Positions 21,701-22,575 of a DNA stretch of 22,575 nt are shown piece by piece. The translations under genes were made by a program, and so were the position numbers. How positions within the stretch are numbered: the stretch's first letter is position 1; each line of letters starts with the position of its first letter. The DNA is from Poteriospumella lacustris (Eukaryota > Sar > Chrysophyceae > Chromulinales > Dinobryaceae): NCBI GenBank assembly GCA_008000375.1, contig SMOI01000248.1, positions 24,498 to 47,072 of the forward strand, written 5' to 3'. The notes below the pieces were generated by a model. That model was not told the origin of the DNA. It made no database searches and saw only the letters and a program-made list of their open reading frames with translations.

Positions 21701-22575
21701 ACACGTCAACCCTCTACTCATCCATCTGGGCAGCCATCATCTGTTCCTACATCACAACCGTCTTCACAGCCGTCACGCCAACCATCGTCGCAACCATCAC
21801 GTCAGCCATCTGCTCAGCCATCTGCTCAACCATCTGCTCAACCATCTACTCAGCCATCAGATACTCCCACAAGCCAACCCTCACAACAACCATCATCACA
21901 ACCGACCTCACAGCCATCATCGCAGCCGTCACGCCAGCCGACGTCACAACCATCATGTCAACCCTCTTCTCAACCCTCCTCTCAACCAAGTTCGTCACCA
22001 TCGAAGCAACCGACCTCACAGCCATCAAATCAGCCAAGCAGTCAACCTACTTCTATTCCGTCATTGCAGCCATCGAATCAACCAACAACCCAACCAAGCC
22101 TTCAACCGACGTTTCAGCCCTCTGCACAACCTTCAAGACAACCTACGTCAAGACCAACTTGTCAGCCATCATCTCAACCATCCTCACAACCTTCTGCTCA
22201 GCCGACTTTACAGCCATCTCACCAACCTACCGCACAACCGTCATCTCAACCAAGTTTGCAGCCAACTTGCCAACCTTCATCCCAGCCGTCGTGTCAGCCA
22301 TCAAGGCAACCGTCATCACAGCCAACTCGACAACCATCGTCGCAACCGACCGGACTGCCAACTATGCAACCTTCATCGCATCCTTCGTCGCAACCATCTT
22401 CACAGCCCACAGGTCAACCGTCGCACCAACCATCTTCACAGCCCTCCATTCAACCATCATGTCAACCAACTGCCCAACCGACGAGACAACCGACAAGCCA
22501 ACCGACAGGACAACCGAGTCGCCAACCGACAAGTCAGCCATCCTCCCAACCCTCTGGACAACCGAGTCGCCAACC
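9783..22575 (+). CDS. Giant secreted protein: two Asp-box beta-propellers on P-S-x-Q repeat stalks (3' partial)
   Basis: Exon 1 is 9783-10815. A 71-bp intron follows (donor GTAAGT at 10816, acceptor TTTTAG ending 10886), then exon 2 from 10887 to beyond the window. Joining creates an Asn codon and enters the repeat frame. I followed codons at line starts throughout and found no stop, so the product exceeds 4240 residues. N-terminus: RRRR, then hydrophobic MLAILWVLCLGVCNA (21-35), a signal peptide; Met21 could be the true start. Propeller 1 (~36-343) has Asp-boxes S/T-x-D/N/T-x-G-x-x-W at 74-81, 119-126, 202-209, 253-260 and 297-304, resembling sortilin/Ycf48-type BNR domains. Stalk 1 spans ~346-1255, propeller 2 ~1256-1562, and stalk 2 from 1563 to the edge. 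Likely an extracellular matrix, scale/wall or adhesion protein. No catalytic residues or known full-length homologue recognised; function unknown. Confidence 0.85.
10889..13618 (+). repeat. Stalk 1: P-[S/T]-x-Q tetrapeptide (12-bp) repeat array
   Basis: About 910 codons of degenerate 12-bp repeat encoding P-S/T-x-Q, with Gln sometimes replaced by Arg, Lys, His or Pro-rich interruptions. Ser uses both TCN and AGY codons and third bases vary freely, so the array is old and kept at peptide level. It separates propeller 1 from propeller 2. The last part (~12840-13560) is less regular, with more Ile, Val and Phe in the variable position. Confidence 0.93.
13619..14540 (+). other. Second Asp-box beta-propeller domain of the giant protein
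   Basis: About 307 codons of non-repetitive sequence in the same frame as both stalks. Asp-box-like motifs: SHDIGGTW (residues 1301-1308), SVDTGVTW (1344-1351), TQDSGLSW (near 14146) and SSDGGNHW (near 14404), interspersed with strand patterns such as DVFAVGNNGGILR and YIAYMGNLAGEVY. Same fold type as the N-terminal propeller but clearly divergent in sequence, so an old duplication or a separate acquisition. Ends GNLYRLGAA before the repeat resumes. Confidence 0.8.
16507..18474 (+). repeat. Long tandem repeat copy 1 (1968 bp)
   Basis: First copy of a higher-order duplication within stalk 2. The start (GGGCCAACCGTCGATCC) recurs at 18475 and 20383. Length 1968 = 164 x 12 bp. It differs from copy 2 by a net 60 bp (five 12-bp units) near 16980-17130 and by a few substitutions near the start (for example CCTCAGGCAAG versus CCTCGGGGCAG). 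Confidence 0.88.
18475..20382 (+). repeat. Long tandem repeat copy 2 (1908 bp)
   Basis: Second copy, 1908 = 159 x 12 bp. The stretch corresponding to 17418-18133 of copy 1 recurs here at +1908, with identical translations in the frames compared over 17418-17849 and 17873-18133. Its first ~465 bp are near-identical to copy 3. Confidence 0.9.
20383..21300 (+). repeat. Long tandem repeat copy 3 (truncated)
   Basis: Starts like copies 1 and 2. It matches copy 2 closely to ~20848, with identical translation of 20139-20717 versus 18231-18809. It then jumps through a rearranged block and resumes with similarity to copy 2 around 19400-19640 (SCQPSRQPSYQ region, 21050-21300), with scattered substitutions. 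After ~21300 it leaves the unit. Confidence 0.8.

Larger units (their letters stand above)
14541..22575 (+). repeat. Stalk 2: P-[S/T]-x-Q tetrapeptide repeat array, continues past window
   Basis: More than 8 kb (over 2670 codons) of 12-bp units encoding P-S/T-x-Q without an in-frame stop. The third residue differs by zone: mixed at 14541-16450, Gly/Met/Ser-rich (PSGQ, PSMQ, PSSQ) at about 16500-21060, then Ser/Thr/Cys-rich toward the edge. It contains the long tandem duplications listed separately. Confidence 0.93.

Noticed and set aside
10889-22575. CRISPR array or minisatellite DNA without coding role
   Set aside because: The 12-bp period, open frame, synonymous codon variation and embedded propeller domain show it is coding sequence. 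There are no spacer/repeat units of CRISPR type.

Overview
This is eukaryotic nuclear DNA. At least three genes carry short GT-AG introns (68-279 bp) with GTAAGT/GTATGT-type donors. Two genes encode cytosolic ribosomal proteins, and the proteins carry signal peptides and membrane anchors. The organism is most likely a protist or alga. A stramenopile is my best guess, from the compact introns, the P-S-x-Q stalk protein style and the TGACGTC promoter motifs, but nothing in the window proves it. No prokaryotic, plasmid, viral, transposon, CRISPR, rRNA or tRNA features were seen.

Layout. 300-2387 (-): intronless, GC-rich gene for a pentameric ligand-gated ion channel that lacks the canonical Cys-loop cysteines. 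3292-5712 (-): two-exon gene for a secreted or membrane-anchored C69-family peptidase. 5713-6193: a short intergenic stretch with a palindromic TGACGTCA and a TATA box, followed by a possible 38-codon small ORF on the + strand (6094-6210). 6194-7366 (-): type II membrane glycosyltransferase with a DVD motif. 7791-8411 (+): three-exon gene for ribosomal protein eL37. 8836-9269 (-): two-exon gene for the acidic ribosomal stalk protein P1, with an unusual C-terminus. 9783 to the right edge (+): one very large gene with a single small intron.

The large gene is the striking part of the window. It encodes more than 4240 residues: a signal peptide, an Asp-box beta-propeller, about 910 residues of P-[S/T]-x-Q tetrapeptide repeats, a second Asp-box beta-propeller, and more than 2670 further residues of the same repeat, running off the window. 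The reading frame stays open through the whole repeat. Inside the second stalk lies a long-period tandem duplication: units of 1968 bp and 1908 bp plus a truncated third copy. All of the unit lengths are multiples of the 12-bp basic repeat. The protein is probably secreted or cell-surface, with globular heads on extended stalks, but its function is unknown.

The genes do not form an evident pathway. The two ribosomal genes are convergent neighbours. The glycosyltransferase/eL37 pair and the P1/giant-gene pair are each divergent. The channel, the peptidase, the glycosyltransferase and the giant protein all look like membrane or secretory-pathway products.
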